This document shows positions 49,301 through 57,068 of a stretch of 64,000 bases of DNA, piece by piece. Both the position numbers and the translations under genes were made by a program. The DNA is from Actinobacteria bacterium HGW-Actinobacteria-4 (GTDB lineage: Bacteria > Actinomycetota > Actinomycetes > Actinomycetales > Demequinaceae), in the NCBI GenBank assembly GCA_002841315.1, contig PHEW01000001.1:1-64000 (forward strand), given 5' to 3'. Under the pieces are notes generated by a model. That model made no database searches. It was given only the letters and a program-made list of their open reading frames with translations, and had not been told where the DNA came from. Positions within the stretch are counted from its first letter, which is position 1; the number at the start of each line of letters is the position of its first letter.

Positions 49301-50122
49301 GGAACCCCACATGATGAGGTACGAGGCGTCCCACCAGTCCCCGGACTCGGGGACGTCTGTTTGGTCGCCAAACACCTGCGGGGAGGCCACGGGCAGGTCG
49401 GCGTACCAGTCATAGAACGAGAGCATGGGCGCGCCAATGAGCGAGTGGTAGCGCGCGCCTGCGCCGTGAGAGACCATCGACATCGCTGGGATGGGCGAGA
49501 AGCCAGCCACGCGGTCGGGGCCGTACTCCTTGATGGTGTGGACCTGGGCAGCCGCCACAATCTCGAGCGCCTCGGCCCACGAGGCGCGCACCAGCCCGCC
49601 CTTGCCGCGCGCGGCCTTGTACTGGGCGCTGAGCGTGGGGTCATTGACGATGCTCGCCCACGCCTCCACGGGATCGCCCGTCCGGGCCTTGGCGGCCCTG
49701 AACATGTGGAGCAAGACCCCGCGAACGTACGGGAACTTCACGCGTGTGGGCGAGTACGTGTACCAGCTGAAGGCTGCCCCGCGGGGGCACCCGCGCGGCT
49801 CATACTCGGGCTTGTCTGGCCCCACCGACGGGTAGTCGGTCTGTTGAGACTCCCAGGTGATGATGCCGTCTTTGACGTACACCTTCCACGAGCAGGAGCC
49901 CGTGCAGTTCACGCCGTGAGTGGAGCGCACCACCTTGTCGTGGCTCCAGCGATCGCGGTAGAAGGCGTCAGCCTCGCGACCGCCCTCCTGGTGAAGCGTG
50001 CGCAGATCGACGCTCACCTCCGAGTTGCGGCGCAGGTTGCGGCCCATCGCGAGCAGGAAGTCGGAGGCCGGACCATCCATCCCTGGCTTGGACTTCTTCT
50101 CATGCTCAACGCTCGACGTCAC
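46382..50122 (-). CDS. narG: Respiratory nitrate reductase alpha subunit
   Basis: A 1246-aa molybdopterin enzyme of the membrane-bound nitrate reductase type. Near the N-terminus HGVNCTGSCSW carries the His plus three Cys of the [4Fe-4S] cluster, and YPSVGPDKPEYEPRGCPRG includes the Mo-ligand Asp region. The rest matches NarG throughout, including the C-terminal molydopterin-dinucleotide domain. It reduces nitrate to nitrite in the cytoplasm with bis-MGD. There is no Tat signal, as normal for NarG. GTG 50122 has AGAGGAG six bases upstream. It begins 39 bp after narK. Confidence 0.97.
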   Translation of the reverse strand: MTSSVEHEKKSKPGMDGPASDFLLAMGRNLRRNSEVSVDLRTLHQEGGREADAFYRDRWSHDKVVRSTHGVNCTGSCSWKVYVKDGIITWESQQTDYPSVGPDKPEYEPRGCPRGAAFSWYTYSPTRVKFPYVRGVLLHMFRAAKARTGDPVEAWASIVNDPTLSAQYKAARGKGGLVRASWAEALEIVAAAQVHTIKEYGPDRVAGFSPIPAMSMVSHGAGARYHSLIGAPMLSFYDWYADLPVASPQVFGDQTDVPESGDWWDASYLIMWGSNVPVTRTPDAHWMTEARYRGQKVVVVSPDYADNVKFADEWLASAPGTDGALALAMGHVIMREFFIDKQTPYFTDYVTKYTDLPFLVKLEEHDGTYVPGKFVTASDLADKEQSGSENAEFKTVLWDRKTDAPAVPRGSLGFRYGDQGEGKWNLDLGEIEPALSSAGDLGPGIPAGTETVEVQLPRFDEIDGTPGTMRRGVPVRRIDGQLVTTVFDLLLAQYGVGRDGLPGVWPTGYDDVTQPGTPAWQAEFTGVPAAKAEKIGREFGANAEESKGRSMILMGAGTNHWFHSDTIYRTFLTLTTITGCQGVNGGGWAHYVGQEKCRPLTGHGIYATASDWSRPPRTMIQTAYWYLHSSQYRYDSFRADALSAATSGGIFAGKSTADVIAQSARMGWMPSFPTFDRNPLDLQADADAAGQPIGEYIPSQLKEGALRFAAEDPDAPENYPRVLTVWRANLLGSSGKGNEYFLHHLLGTDSNLQAEEAGPDYRPQDVVWRDEAAKGKLDLLLALDFRMTSTTVFSDVVLPAATWYEKHDLSSTDMHPFINSFTPAIPPPWQTRTDFEIFNTLAEKFSELAATHLGTRQDVIAVPLIHDTPDAMANPHGKVLDWKKGECEPIPGKTMPKLIVVERDYGAIADKMRALGPVLDQLGATTKGVTYDMTKEIDYLRHKNGVMEGGVADGRPLLSRDVHACEAILTLSATTNGHLAVQGFETLEKRVGQPMADLARESEGKHIKFADTQSAPTTVMTSAEWSGSEAGGRRYSPFTINVERLKPWHTLTGRQHFYLDHDWMTELGEGLPIFRPPLNSQQLFGTEALGDVNDLGVTVRYLTPHSKWSIHSEYQDNLFMLSLSRGGPTVWMSPQDADKVGIKDNDWIESENRNGIVVARAIVSHRMPEGTVYMYHAQDRLIDVPLTEKTKKRGGIHNSLTRLLVKPSHLIGGYAQLTYAFNYLGPTGNQRDEVTKIRRRSQEVTY

Positions 50123-50161
50123 AGTTGACTCCTCTGGATTGGGGCTTCTAGGCGACGTTGC

Positions 50162-51469
50162 CTAGCCGGGTTTGGGTGCTCCTGGACGTGCGTAATACCA
50201 CCATGTCAGAACCGTGGCGATGGCGCAGTAGATCGCCACGCCCACGTAGAAGGCCTGCGGGCTCGTCACTGCGAGACCAGCGCCAACCAAGAACGGGCCG
50301 AACGCGGCAATAGACGAGGTAAAGCCCATCACCCCGCCCGCTTGCCTGCGCTCAAAGATCATGGGGATCTGCTTGAAGGTGCTCGCGTTGCCTATGCCTG
50401 CGAAGAAGAACAGCAGCAGCATGAACCCGAGGAAGAAGCCAAACTGGCTCACATCAGTCGGATTGAGGAAGAGCAGCGCCGCTACCGTTGACGCCGTCAT
50501 ACCGATTCCCGACACGAAGGTCCATACCGCGCCGCCAAACTTGTCACACAACGGACCCCACGCAGCGCGGGTAACCGCGCCCACGAGCGGTGCCAGGAAC
50601 GCGAACTTCAAGGGGTCGGGCGCGTCGGCAAAGCTACCGTACTCGTTGTAGATGATCAGCCCTAGCTGAGCCGCGAAACCGCTGAAGACCCCGAACGTCA
50701 TCACGTAGATGAAGGTCATGATCCAGGTGTGCTTCTGCCGGAAAATGTCCATCTGTTGGCGGAAGTTCGCCGCGATGGGCACGCGCCGCAGGTACACAGC
50801 CGAGAGAATCATCGCAAGCACCACCCACGGGATGAGCACCAGCCCGGCGTTCTGCAGCCACAGCTCGTCGCCAGACGTGGTGGGGATGGGGCCGAGCGCC
50901 GTGGTGCCGAGCAGGCCAAATCCCACTACCCACGGCGTCAGGAACTGCACCACGCTGACGCCGAAGTTTCCGATGCCTGCCTGCAGGCCCAGTGCGGTCC
51001 CCGCGAGCCGACGCGGGAAGAAGTAGCTCGTGGAGGGCATGAAGCCCGCGAAAGCACCACCGCCCACGCCAGCGGCTGCCGCGAGCAGGAGCAGCACCGT
51101 GTAGGACGTCGAGGCGTCCCGGACGGCGAAAGACCACCCGAGTACGGGCAAGAGCAAGAGCGTCGCTGAACCACCGACGAGAGTCCGGGTGCCCACGACG
51201 GGCGGCAAGAACATGTAGATCAAGCGCATCGAGCCGCCTGCGAGGCCCGTGACCGCGACCAGCCAGTAGAGCTGCGGCTGGGTCAGGTCAAAGCCAACCT
51301 CGTTGAGGCGGGGCGCAATCGCGCTCACCATGTACCAGACGGCGAAAGCCAAGAGCAGCGTATAGGTGGTGATCCACAGGGTGCGCCAAGCGAAGCGAGA
51401 ATCCCAGGTGGACTCGTCTTCGGGGTTCCACGTGGCGAGGTCAACCTCGGGGGCGGGAATCAACTTCAT
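50162..51469 (-). CDS. narK: Nitrate/nitrite transporter (NarK family)
   Basis: A 435-aa MFS protein with 12 helices. NarK-typical Gly-rich signature regions are present (GVGGGAFAGFMPSTSYFFPRRLAGTALGLQAGIGNFGVS and, in the second half, FFFAGIGNASTFKQIP). It should import nitrate and export nitrite. ATG 51469 has GGAGGAAC upstream. It is the first structural gene of narKGHJI; a palindrome sits between it and the regulator gene. Confidence 0.93.
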   Translation of the reverse strand: MKLIPAPEVDLATWNPEDESTWDSRFAWRTLWITTYTLLLAFAVWYMVSAIAPRLNEVGFDLTQPQLYWLVAVTGLAGGSMRLIYMFLPPVVGTRTLVGGSATLLLLPVLGWSFAVRDASTSYTVLLLLAAAAGVGGGAFAGFMPSTSYFFPRRLAGTALGLQAGIGNFGVSVVQFLTPWVVGFGLLGTTALGPIPTTSGDELWLQNAGLVLIPWVVLAMILSAVYLRRVPIAANFRQQMDIFRQKHTWIMTFIYVMTFGVFSGFAAQLGLIIYNEYGSFADAPDPLKFAFLAPLVGAVTRAAWGPLCDKFGGAVWTFVSGIGMTASTVAALLFLNPTDVSQFGFFLGFMLLLFFFAGIGNASTFKQIPMIFERRQAGGVMGFTSSIAAFGPFLVGAGLAVTSPQAFYVGVAIYCAIATVLTWWYYARPGAPKPG

Positions 51470-51491
51470 TGTTCCTCCAGGCCTGCCATGG

Positions 51492-51509
51492 ATCACGGTG
51501 CGGCGTGAT
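51492..51509. promoter_or_regulatory. Palindrome upstream of narK
   Basis: ATCACG-GTGCGG-CGTGAT, a perfect 6-bp inverted repeat with a 6-nt spacer, 23-40 bp upstream of the narK ATG. That position would suit a repressor. The binding protein may be the regulator encoded next door. Confidence 0.5.
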
Positions 51510-51573
51510 GAGCGGAGCGCTCGCCCTCAGTATGAAGGGCGCGAGTACAACCTCGCAGGGTGAACGGCCGTGT

Positions 51574-52245
51574 TTATTCCGCGGAGTTCGACCCGTCGTG
51601 GCTGCGCTCGACCGTGAGTCGCAGGACGCAATGGTGCGGCTCCACGAATGGCTCGAGCCGGTCCACGGAGACCGGCCCCGGCTGCTGAGCGAGCACGCTG
51701 CGCGCGAGATCCTCGTGCACGGAGCACACAAGTTCGGTGTCTCGGCGCGCCAACGTCATCATGGGGCAACGGTAGAGGTGCACCGTCAGGGGATCGTCTT
51801 CGACCTCGGGGTCAAAGCCCAGGTCTTCGAAGTGCAGTTCGAGGTGGGCGAGTTGGCTGTCCTTCAGGGAGGGCTGGGACTGAGACCCGGCGGCGGCGTC
51901 AAGCGACCGCGGCGGTGCGGGCTGTCCAGACTCGTAGCTCGCCAGCAACAGATCAATCATGCGGCTGCGCAGGCGGTCGTCGAAGTTTGATGCTGCGGGA
52001 CGTTCCACCGCTTGGTACCTCATGCGTGGTCTGCCGCGGCCTTCGCGGTGTTCCGGATCCGCAACCACAAAGCCGGCATCCACCAATTGCTGCAGATGCT
52101 CGCGCGTGGTGTTCGCGTGTAAGCCTGCCTCGGCGGCAATGTCGGCAATGTCGAGGGCTGATCCGCTGGTGCGCAGCAATCGCAAGATCACCAAGCGGCT
52201 CCGGGAGGCTAGCACCCGCGCTGTGGTCACTCGCCCGGGGCTCAT
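51574..52245 (-). CDS. ArsR-like (COG2345-type) regulator with Cys-rich C-terminus
   Basis: A 223-aa protein. Residues ~1-85 are a winged helix (SRSRLVILRLLRTSGSALDIADIAAEAGL, then TTREHLQQLVDAGFV and a Gly/Arg-rich wing). The C-terminal domain has Cys in HLYRCPMM, ELVCSVH and PHHCVLRL (C-X13-C-X31-C), a pattern like the iron-sulfur SufR/COG2345 regulators. It lies directly upstream of narK on the same strand and divergent from mog. By position it could be the O2- or NO-responsive switch of the nar operon. In Corynebacterium glutamicum the Fe-S repressor ArnR lies next to narKGHJI; whether the two are homologous is not clear from sequence alone. Confidence 0.72.
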   Translation of the reverse strand: MSPGRVTTARVLASRSRLVILRLLRTSGSALDIADIAAEAGLHANTTREHLQQLVDAGFVVADPEHREGRGRPRMRYQAVERPAASNFDDRLRSRMIDLLLASYESGQPAPPRSLDAAAGSQSQPSLKDSQLAHLELHFEDLGFDPEVEDDPLTVHLYRCPMMTLARRDTELVCSVHEDLARSVLAQQPGPVSVDRLEPFVEPHHCVLRLTVERSHDGSNSAE

Positions 52246-52308
52246 GGTTCATAATTATCCCCGGGATTGGCGCGGTCAAGTTCGTCGGGCTGCGGGTACG
52301 GTGGACGC

Positions 52309-52800
52309 ATGAAGCCCGACTATTCGCGCGCCGCAGTCATCGTGGTGTCCGACCGCGGCTCGCTCGGCACCGCGGAAGACCTCTCAGGGCCGCTGGTGGC
52401 GCGGGCGCTTCGCGAGGCCGGCTTCACGGTGGGAGACATCGCGGTAGTGCCCGACGGCGCCGACTCCGTGGAGGGCGCCCTCCGTGCGGCGCTCGCCACC
52501 GGAGTGGGCACCGTGGTCACAAGCGGCGGCACCGGAGTGGGCCCGCGAGACCTCACGCCGGAAGGAACCCGGCCGGTCTTGGCGCGGGAGTTGCCAGGAG
52601 TTGCGGAAGAGTTGCGCCGCCAGGGCGCAGGCCAAACACCTACTGCCGTGTTGTCGCGAGGTCTCGCCGGTATCACCGACGACGGCGTGGTGGTCGTGAA
52701 CCTGCCCGGCTCGCCGCACGGTGCCGGCTTCGGTGTGCGCGTCCTCACGCCCTTGCTCAGTCACCTGACGGATCAGCTGATGGGCGGGGACCACTCATGA
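52309..52800 (+). CDS. mog: Molybdopterin adenylyltransferase (MogA/MoaB type)
   Basis: A 163-aa protein with the MoCF-binding fold: VIVVSDRGSLGTAEDLSGP, TVVTSGGTGVGPRDLTPEGT and NLPGSPHGA. It adenylates molybdopterin before Mo insertion by MoeA. ATG 52309 starts the recognisable domain. It overlaps moaE by 4 nt, so mog-moaE-moaA form an operon. Confidence 0.9.
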   Translation: MKPDYSRAAVIVVSDRGSLGTAEDLSGPLVARALREAGFTVGDIAVVPDGADSVEGALRAALATGVGTVVTSGGTGVGPRDLTPEGTRPVLARELPGVAEELRRQGAGQTPTAVLSRGLAGITDDGVVVVNLPGSPHGAGFGVRVLTPLLSHLTDQLMGGDHS

Positions 52801-53216
52801 CCGGGGCTTCGGTGACCGCAGAACCCATTGACGTGAATGCCGTCTTGACCTCGCTCGCGCACCCGCGGGCCGGAGCGCAATCGATATTCCTGGGGGTGGT
52901 GCGCAATCACGATCCCAGCGTTCACGGAGAGGTAGCTGCGCTCGAGTACTCAGCGCATCCGGATGCGCAGGTGGTCCTCGAGGGAATCCTGCACGATTCG
53001 TCCGGGGCCCAAGGCGTTCACCAACTGAGCGCAGTACACCGCGTTGGCCGGCTCGCCGTGGGCGAGACAGCGCTGGTGGTCGCGGTGGCCGCGGAGCACC
53101 GGGGCCAGGCTCAAGCGCTGTGTCACGGCGTGGTGGAAGCCATCAAGGAGCAGTTGCCGGTGTGGAAGAAGGAGATTCTCACCGATGGATCCCACGCCTG
53201 GGTGGGGTGGTCATGA
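52797..53216 (+). CDS. moaE: Molybdopterin synthase large subunit
   Basis: A 139-aa protein with GAQSIFLGVVRNHDPS, LEYSAHPDAQ and the catalytic Lys region PVWKKEIL near the C-terminus. With thiocarboxylated MoaD it converts cyclic pyranopterin monophosphate to molybdopterin. The start ATG overlaps the mog stop and its stop overlaps the moaA start. Confidence 0.93.
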   Translation: MTGASVTAEPIDVNAVLTSLAHPRAGAQSIFLGVVRNHDPSVHGEVAALEYSAHPDAQVVLEGILHDSSGAQGVHQLSAVHRVGRLAVGETALVVAVAAEHRGQAQALCHGVVEAIKEQLPVWKKEILTDGSHAWVGWS

Positions 53217-54226
53217 CCCCCGAGGTTGAGTGGCCGCCACTGGTCGACAAGTTTGGTCGCGTGCACCGCGACATGAGAATCTCCCTCACCGACCGCTGCT
53301 CGCTCCGCTGCACCTACTGCATGCCCGCTGAGGGGGTGCCGTGGTTGGCAGGCTCCTCCATGCTGAGTGCCGACGAGATGGTCCGGGCAGCGACGGTCGC
53401 CGTGCAGCTGGGCATCACCAAGATCAGGCTTACTGGCGGCGAGCCGCTGCTGCACCCCGACGTCGTGACCATCGTGTCCAAGCTCACGAAGCTCACCGGC
53501 CCATCCGGGCCCATCGAGGTGAGCCTGACGACGAACGGCCTCAGGCTGCCCGCGCTCGCAGCACCGCTGAAGGATGCAGGATTGTCCAGGGTCAACATCA
53601 GCATCGACACCTTGGACCGCGAGCGCTACCAGGCGATCACTCGGCGCGACCGCCTGACAGACGTGATCGCGGGGATGGCGGCAGCCGACGCCGCAGGCCT
53701 GCACCCGGTCAAGCTCAATGCGGTAGCGATGCGCGGCATCAACGATCACGAGGTAGTGAACCTGGTGACGTTCGCGCTGGATCATGGCTACCACATGCGC
53801 TTCATCGAGCAGATGCCCTTGGACCCCGGGCACACGTGGGACCGTTCGCAGATGGTGACCCAAGAGGAGATTTTGGCTTCGCTCCGCGAGGTCTACGAGC
53901 TCACCCCGGAGCCCGGCCGCGGCGCCATGCCAGCCGAGAACTTCCTCATCAACGGCGGCCCCGCCAAGGTGGGCATCATCGCCTCCGTGACCGCTCCGTT
54001 CTGCGGATCCTGCGATCGCCTGCGGCTCACAGCGGACGGCCAGCTGCGCGCCTGCCTCTTCTCAGAAACTGAGACCGACATCCGCGACCTGCTCAGGGCC
54101 GACGCCGACGACGCCGCGCTCGCGGAGGCGTTCCGCACGTGCATTGCGGGCAAGAAGGCTGGTCACGGCATTGGCGAGCCGACCTTCGTGCAACCCTCGC
54201 GCCCCATGAGTGCGATCGGCGGGTAG
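53213..54226 (+). CDS. moaA: GTP 3',8-cyclase
   Basis: A 337-aa radical-SAM enzyme. The N-terminal cluster motif is CSLRCTYCMP (CxxxCxxC), followed by LTGGEPLL. The C-terminal cluster is in PFCGSCDRLRLTADGQLRACLF, and the chain ends in the double-Gly tail (SAIGG) needed for activity. It makes the first molybdopterin precursor from GTP with MoaC. It converges on moaD with almost no gap. Confidence 0.96.
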   Translation: MTPEVEWPPLVDKFGRVHRDMRISLTDRCSLRCTYCMPAEGVPWLAGSSMLSADEMVRAATVAVQLGITKIRLTGGEPLLHPDVVTIVSKLTKLTGPSGPIEVSLTTNGLRLPALAAPLKDAGLSRVNISIDTLDRERYQAITRRDRLTDVIAGMAAADAAGLHPVKLNAVAMRGINDHEVVNLVTFALDHGYHMRFIEQMPLDPGHTWDRSQMVTQEEILASLREVYELTPEPGRGAMPAENFLINGGPAKVGIIASVTAPFCGSCDRLRLTADGQLRACLFSETETDIRDLLRADADDAALAEAFRTCIAGKKAGHGIGEPTFVQPSRPMSAIGG

Positions 54227-54227
54227 G

Positions 54228-54473
54228 TCAGCCGCCCGCGAAGGGTGGCAACAGATCCACCGACGCGCCGTCGGCGAGGGTCAAGGTGGGGTCATCTGCG
54301 CGCTCCCCTGCCACGAGCCACGCGCACCGCGCAAACACCGGCTCGATCGCGGGACCGTGTCGCTGCGCCATTGACTCACGCAAGCCGCCGAGCGACTCTG
54401 CGTGATACGTCTCTTCACTGGTGCCCACGGCCTCAGCAGCCGCGGCGAAGTACCGGACGGTGACGACGCTCAC
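54228..54473 (-). CDS. moaD: Molybdopterin synthase sulfur carrier subunit
   Basis: An 81-aa ubiquitin-like protein (VVTVRYFAAAAEAVGTSEE, then GASVDLLPPFAGG). The C-terminal Gly-Gly is the site of adenylation and thiocarboxylation. GTG 54473 overlaps the mobA stop by 4 nt. It starts no new operon; it is the last gene of moeZ-moeA-moaC-mobA-moaD. Confidence 0.92.
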   Translation of the reverse strand: MSVVTVRYFAAAAEAVGTSEETYHAESLGGLRESMAQRHGPAIEPVFARCAWLVAGERADDPTLTLADGASVDLLPPFAGG

Positions 54474-55378
54474 GTCGCATCACGATCAGTCACCTGTGCC
54501 ACGAGCTCGCTGATGCGCGCAAAGTCGGTCTCAGCGCCCGCCATCGAGCCGCGCAGTCCGGCCGCGTAGCCCAACACGTACATCGACATCGGCACCGCGG
54601 GTCGTGCCACGGCGTGAGCTATCTCGCGCGAGATGTCCAGCGCGGGATCGATGGGCACCTCATCAATGGGGACCTCGAGGGCTGCGCCTACCTTGGCCAG
54701 CCACTCCTGCACTGTCATCGCGCCTGCGGGATCGTGGTTCATGGGTCTCGCCTCCAATGGTTGGTCCATGCTCTCAAGATCCTCCCACGTGTCGACGTCT
54801 CGCGAGGAGTGTCCCGGGTCCGCGACAGCGACAATCGTCATGTCCTTGAGCAACGAGTGCACCGAGGCATCCCTGGTACTACCGGCCGATGCTATGGCGG
54901 CTTGAAATGCGTCACGGCGGTAGGCGGCGGCCAGGGGTTGGTGGCGACCGTCCGGGGTGACCATCTGTGCGCCTGCGGCCTGAGAGTCGGAGGCGAGTGC
55001 GGCAAGCAGGGCCGGCACGAACTCGCGGGAGCGTGGGATGTCGCACGCGAGCACGACCACGGGAGGGGCGCTGTCTGCGTGGAAGTCCTCATCGTGAGGG
55101 CCGTTCCCTGCGTCGAGTACACCCAAGCCAGCGGCGATACCTGCGGCGGGTCCTCCAAAGGGCGGGTCCTCGAGCACGGTCAGCACTCCTGGCCGCGCGA
55201 GTCGATCGGGCCCCACCACCACCACCGTGCCGGCGTCCGCGACGGAATCGAGCACGTGGTCGAGCAAGGGGCGGCCCTGCAAGAGCATTTGCGGCTTGTC
55301 GGCACCGTCGAGCCTGCGCGCCCTCCCGCCAGCGAGCACGATCGCGTCGAAGGGCAAGGCATCGAAGCTCTGCGTCAC
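54470..55378 (-). CDS. mobA: MobA-like guanylyltransferase fused to DUF6457
   Basis: A 302-aa protein. Residues ~1-210 are a MobA-type nucleotidyltransferase (DAIVLAGGRARRLDGADKP, VVLACDIPRSREFVP), which adds GMP to Mo-molybdopterin to make the MGD cofactor of NarG. Residues ~220-300 (MTVQEWLAKVGAALEVPID, IAHAVARPAVPMSMYVLGYAAGL) match the small DUF6457 helical domain, seen alone or fused in actinobacterial Moco clusters. GTG start, coupled to moaC by a 4-nt overlap. Confidence 0.87.
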   Translation of the reverse strand: MTQSFDALPFDAIVLAGGRARRLDGADKPQMLLQGRPLLDHVLDSVADAGTVVVVGPDRLARPGVLTVLEDPPFGGPAAGIAAGLGVLDAGNGPHDEDFHADSAPPVVVLACDIPRSREFVPALLAALASDSQAAGAQMVTPDGRHQPLAAAYRRDAFQAAIASAGSTRDASVHSLLKDMTIVAVADPGHSSRDVDTWEDLESMDQPLEARPMNHDPAGAMTVQEWLAKVGAALEVPIDEVPIDPALDISREIAHAVARPAVPMSMYVLGYAAGLRGSMAGAETDFARISELVAQVTDRDAT

Positions 55379-55851
55379 TCGCGGCGCCAGTCGCCGCTCT
55401 TGCCGCCGGACTTCGCGATGAGCCTCACGTGAGCGATCTCCACCGACTTGTCCAGTCCCTTGACCATGTCCACCACTGCTAGCGCAGCGACGCTCACGGC
55501 CGTGAGCGCCTCCATCTCAACCCCGGTGCGGTCGGCGGTCCGGACAGTCGCGGAAATCTCCACGCCCCCATCCACCACCTCGACGTCCACCGTGACACCG
55601 TGCACGCCAATCACATGGGCGAGCGGCAGCAGCTCCGGCGTGCGCTTCGCGGCGGCAATACCCGCGATGCGCGCCACCGCGAGAACGTCGCCCTTGGGAA
55701 CGCTGCCGTCGCGAAGCGCTGCCACCACCGAAGGCGGGCACGCCACCATCCCGCTGGCCGTCGCCTCGCGCACTGTTGGCTGCTTGGCGGTGACGTCGAC
55801 CATCCGTGCCTGGCCGTATTGGTCGAGGTGGGTGAATGTCGCATCGCTCAT
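55375..55851 (-). CDS. moaC: Cyclic pyranopterin monophosphate synthase
   Basis: A 158-aa protein with MVDVTAKQPTVREATASG, LPLAHVIGVHGV (the family often has LCHP/LAHxI here), TGVEMEALTAV and DMVKGLDK (catalytic Lys region). It completes cPMP formation after MoaA. It overlaps moeA and mobA by 4 nt on either side. Confidence 0.94.
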   Translation of the reverse strand: MSDATFTHLDQYGQARMVDVTAKQPTVREATASGMVACPPSVVAALRDGSVPKGDVLAVARIAGIAAAKRTPELLPLAHVIGVHGVTVDVEVVDGGVEISATVRTADRTGVEMEALTAVSVAALAVVDMVKGLDKSVEIAHVRLIAKSGGKSGDWRRE

Positions 55852-57068
55852 GAGGGCATCTCCATAATCTGCACCCTATCGCCGGGTTTGACACGAGCGG
55901 TGTCTGCATCGATCATCGCGAATCCGGTGGCCACGGCAAGACGGGTCACCAAGTGGGAACCACTGCCGCCATCGGTGGCGGGCCTGACGTTCACGAGTTC
56001 GGGCACGTCCGGCTCGTAGTCCCACACCACCGGCATGGCTTGCGCCCGCCCCGCGGGCGTTTCCCACCCCGCACCAATGACGCCGACGCGCGTGGTTGGT
56101 TGGGCGGGTGACACGCCGCGGAGCTTTCGGATGGCGGGCAAGCAAAACAGCGTGAAGGAGACCAGACTGCTGACGGGATTGCCGGGGAGCGCGAACAGCG
56201 GGATACCCGACTTCAACGTGCCCAGGCCCTGCGGGCGTCCCGGCTGCAGGGCTACCTCCACGAACTCGAATCTGTCGCCCTGCAACAGCTCCTTGACCAC
56301 GTCCTTGTTGCCCATGCTGATGCCGCCGGAGGTGATGGCGGCGTCAACGTCGCGCAGCTGGCCCAGCGCTGTCGAGAGATCAGCAAGGTCATCTCCCACG
56401 GTCCGGACCTGAACCGGCTCGGCGCCGGCGCCCTTCACCGCCGCGGCGAGGAGCACCGAGTTGGAGTCATAGATGCAGCCGAAGGCGAGCGGTTCGCCAG
56501 GCGGCGTGAGTTCGTTCCCGGTGGCGAGGATCGCCACCCGCGGGCGGCGATGCACACGCAACTGCGAATGCCCCGCAGCGACGGCCGCCGCGAGCTGGGC
56601 GGGGCCCAGCAATTGGCCCGCCGCTAAAACTGGCTGGCCCACGCTCACGTCTTCGGCGCGTCGGCGAATGTGCGCGCCTAGCGCTGGTGTCCACGTGATT
56701 TCGACCGTGTCTGCCAATCCGTGGGTGCGCTCCACGGGAACCACGGCATCGGCGCCCTCGGGGAGAGGCGCCCCTGTCATGATCCTGGCCGCCTGGCCAG
56801 GCCCGATCAGCGGACGCTCGCTCGTGCCAGCAGGGAGGTCTGCAATCACACGGAGCACGACCGGGCTTGTTGTGGTGGCGTCGCTGACGTCGGCAGCTCG
56901 CACTGCAAACCCGTCCATCGCCGAGTTGTCCCAACTCGGGATGTCAATGAGCGAGCGAACGTCGGCGGCCAACACCAAGTCCTGAGCGGTGCTCCACGAG
57001 ACCGTCACCTCGTCGGTGGGCGCGACCAAGGCGAGCGCCGCCGCCACGTGCTGCTCAACCGTGCGCAT
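55848..57068 (-). CDS. moeA: Molybdopterin molybdenumtransferase
   Basis: A 406-aa protein with the MoeA domains: DIPSWDNSAMDGFAVRAADV, IMTGAPLPEGADAVVPVE, the MoCF-binding part ILATGNELTPPGEPL and ITSGGISMGNKD, and FALPGNPVSSLVSF. It inserts molybdate into adenylated molybdopterin. ATG 57068 overlaps the end of moeZ by 14 bp; the open frame further upstream is a shadow of moeZ. Confidence 0.95.
   Translation of the reverse strand: MRTVEQHVAAALALVAPTDEVTVSWSTAQDLVLAADVRSLIDIPSWDNSAMDGFAVRAADVSDATTTSPVVLRVIADLPAGTSERPLIGPGQAARIMTGAPLPEGADAVVPVERTHGLADTVEITWTPALGAHIRRRAEDVSVGQPVLAAGQLLGPAQLAAAVAAGHSQLRVHRRPRVAILATGNELTPPGEPLAFGCIYDSNSVLLAAAVKGAGAEPVQVRTVGDDLADLSTALGQLRDVDAAITSGGISMGNKDVVKELLQGDRFEFVEVALQPGRPQGLGTLKSGIPLFALPGNPVSSLVSFTLFCLPAIRKLRGVSPAQPTTRVGVIGAGWETPAGRAQAMPVVWDYEPDVPELVNVRPATDGGSGSHLVTRLAVATGFAMIDADTARVKPGDRVQIMEMPS

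Noticed and set aside
47831-50128. A 765-codon open frame antisense to narG
   Set aside because: narG matches its family end to end on the other strand; the long antisense frame is a GC-codon shadow without recognisable domains.
51648-52796. Long plus-strand open frame upstream of moaE
   Set aside because: Its first 380 codons lie across the regulator and mog genes in other frames and are Arg/Ala-rich; only the part from 52797 is real (moaE).
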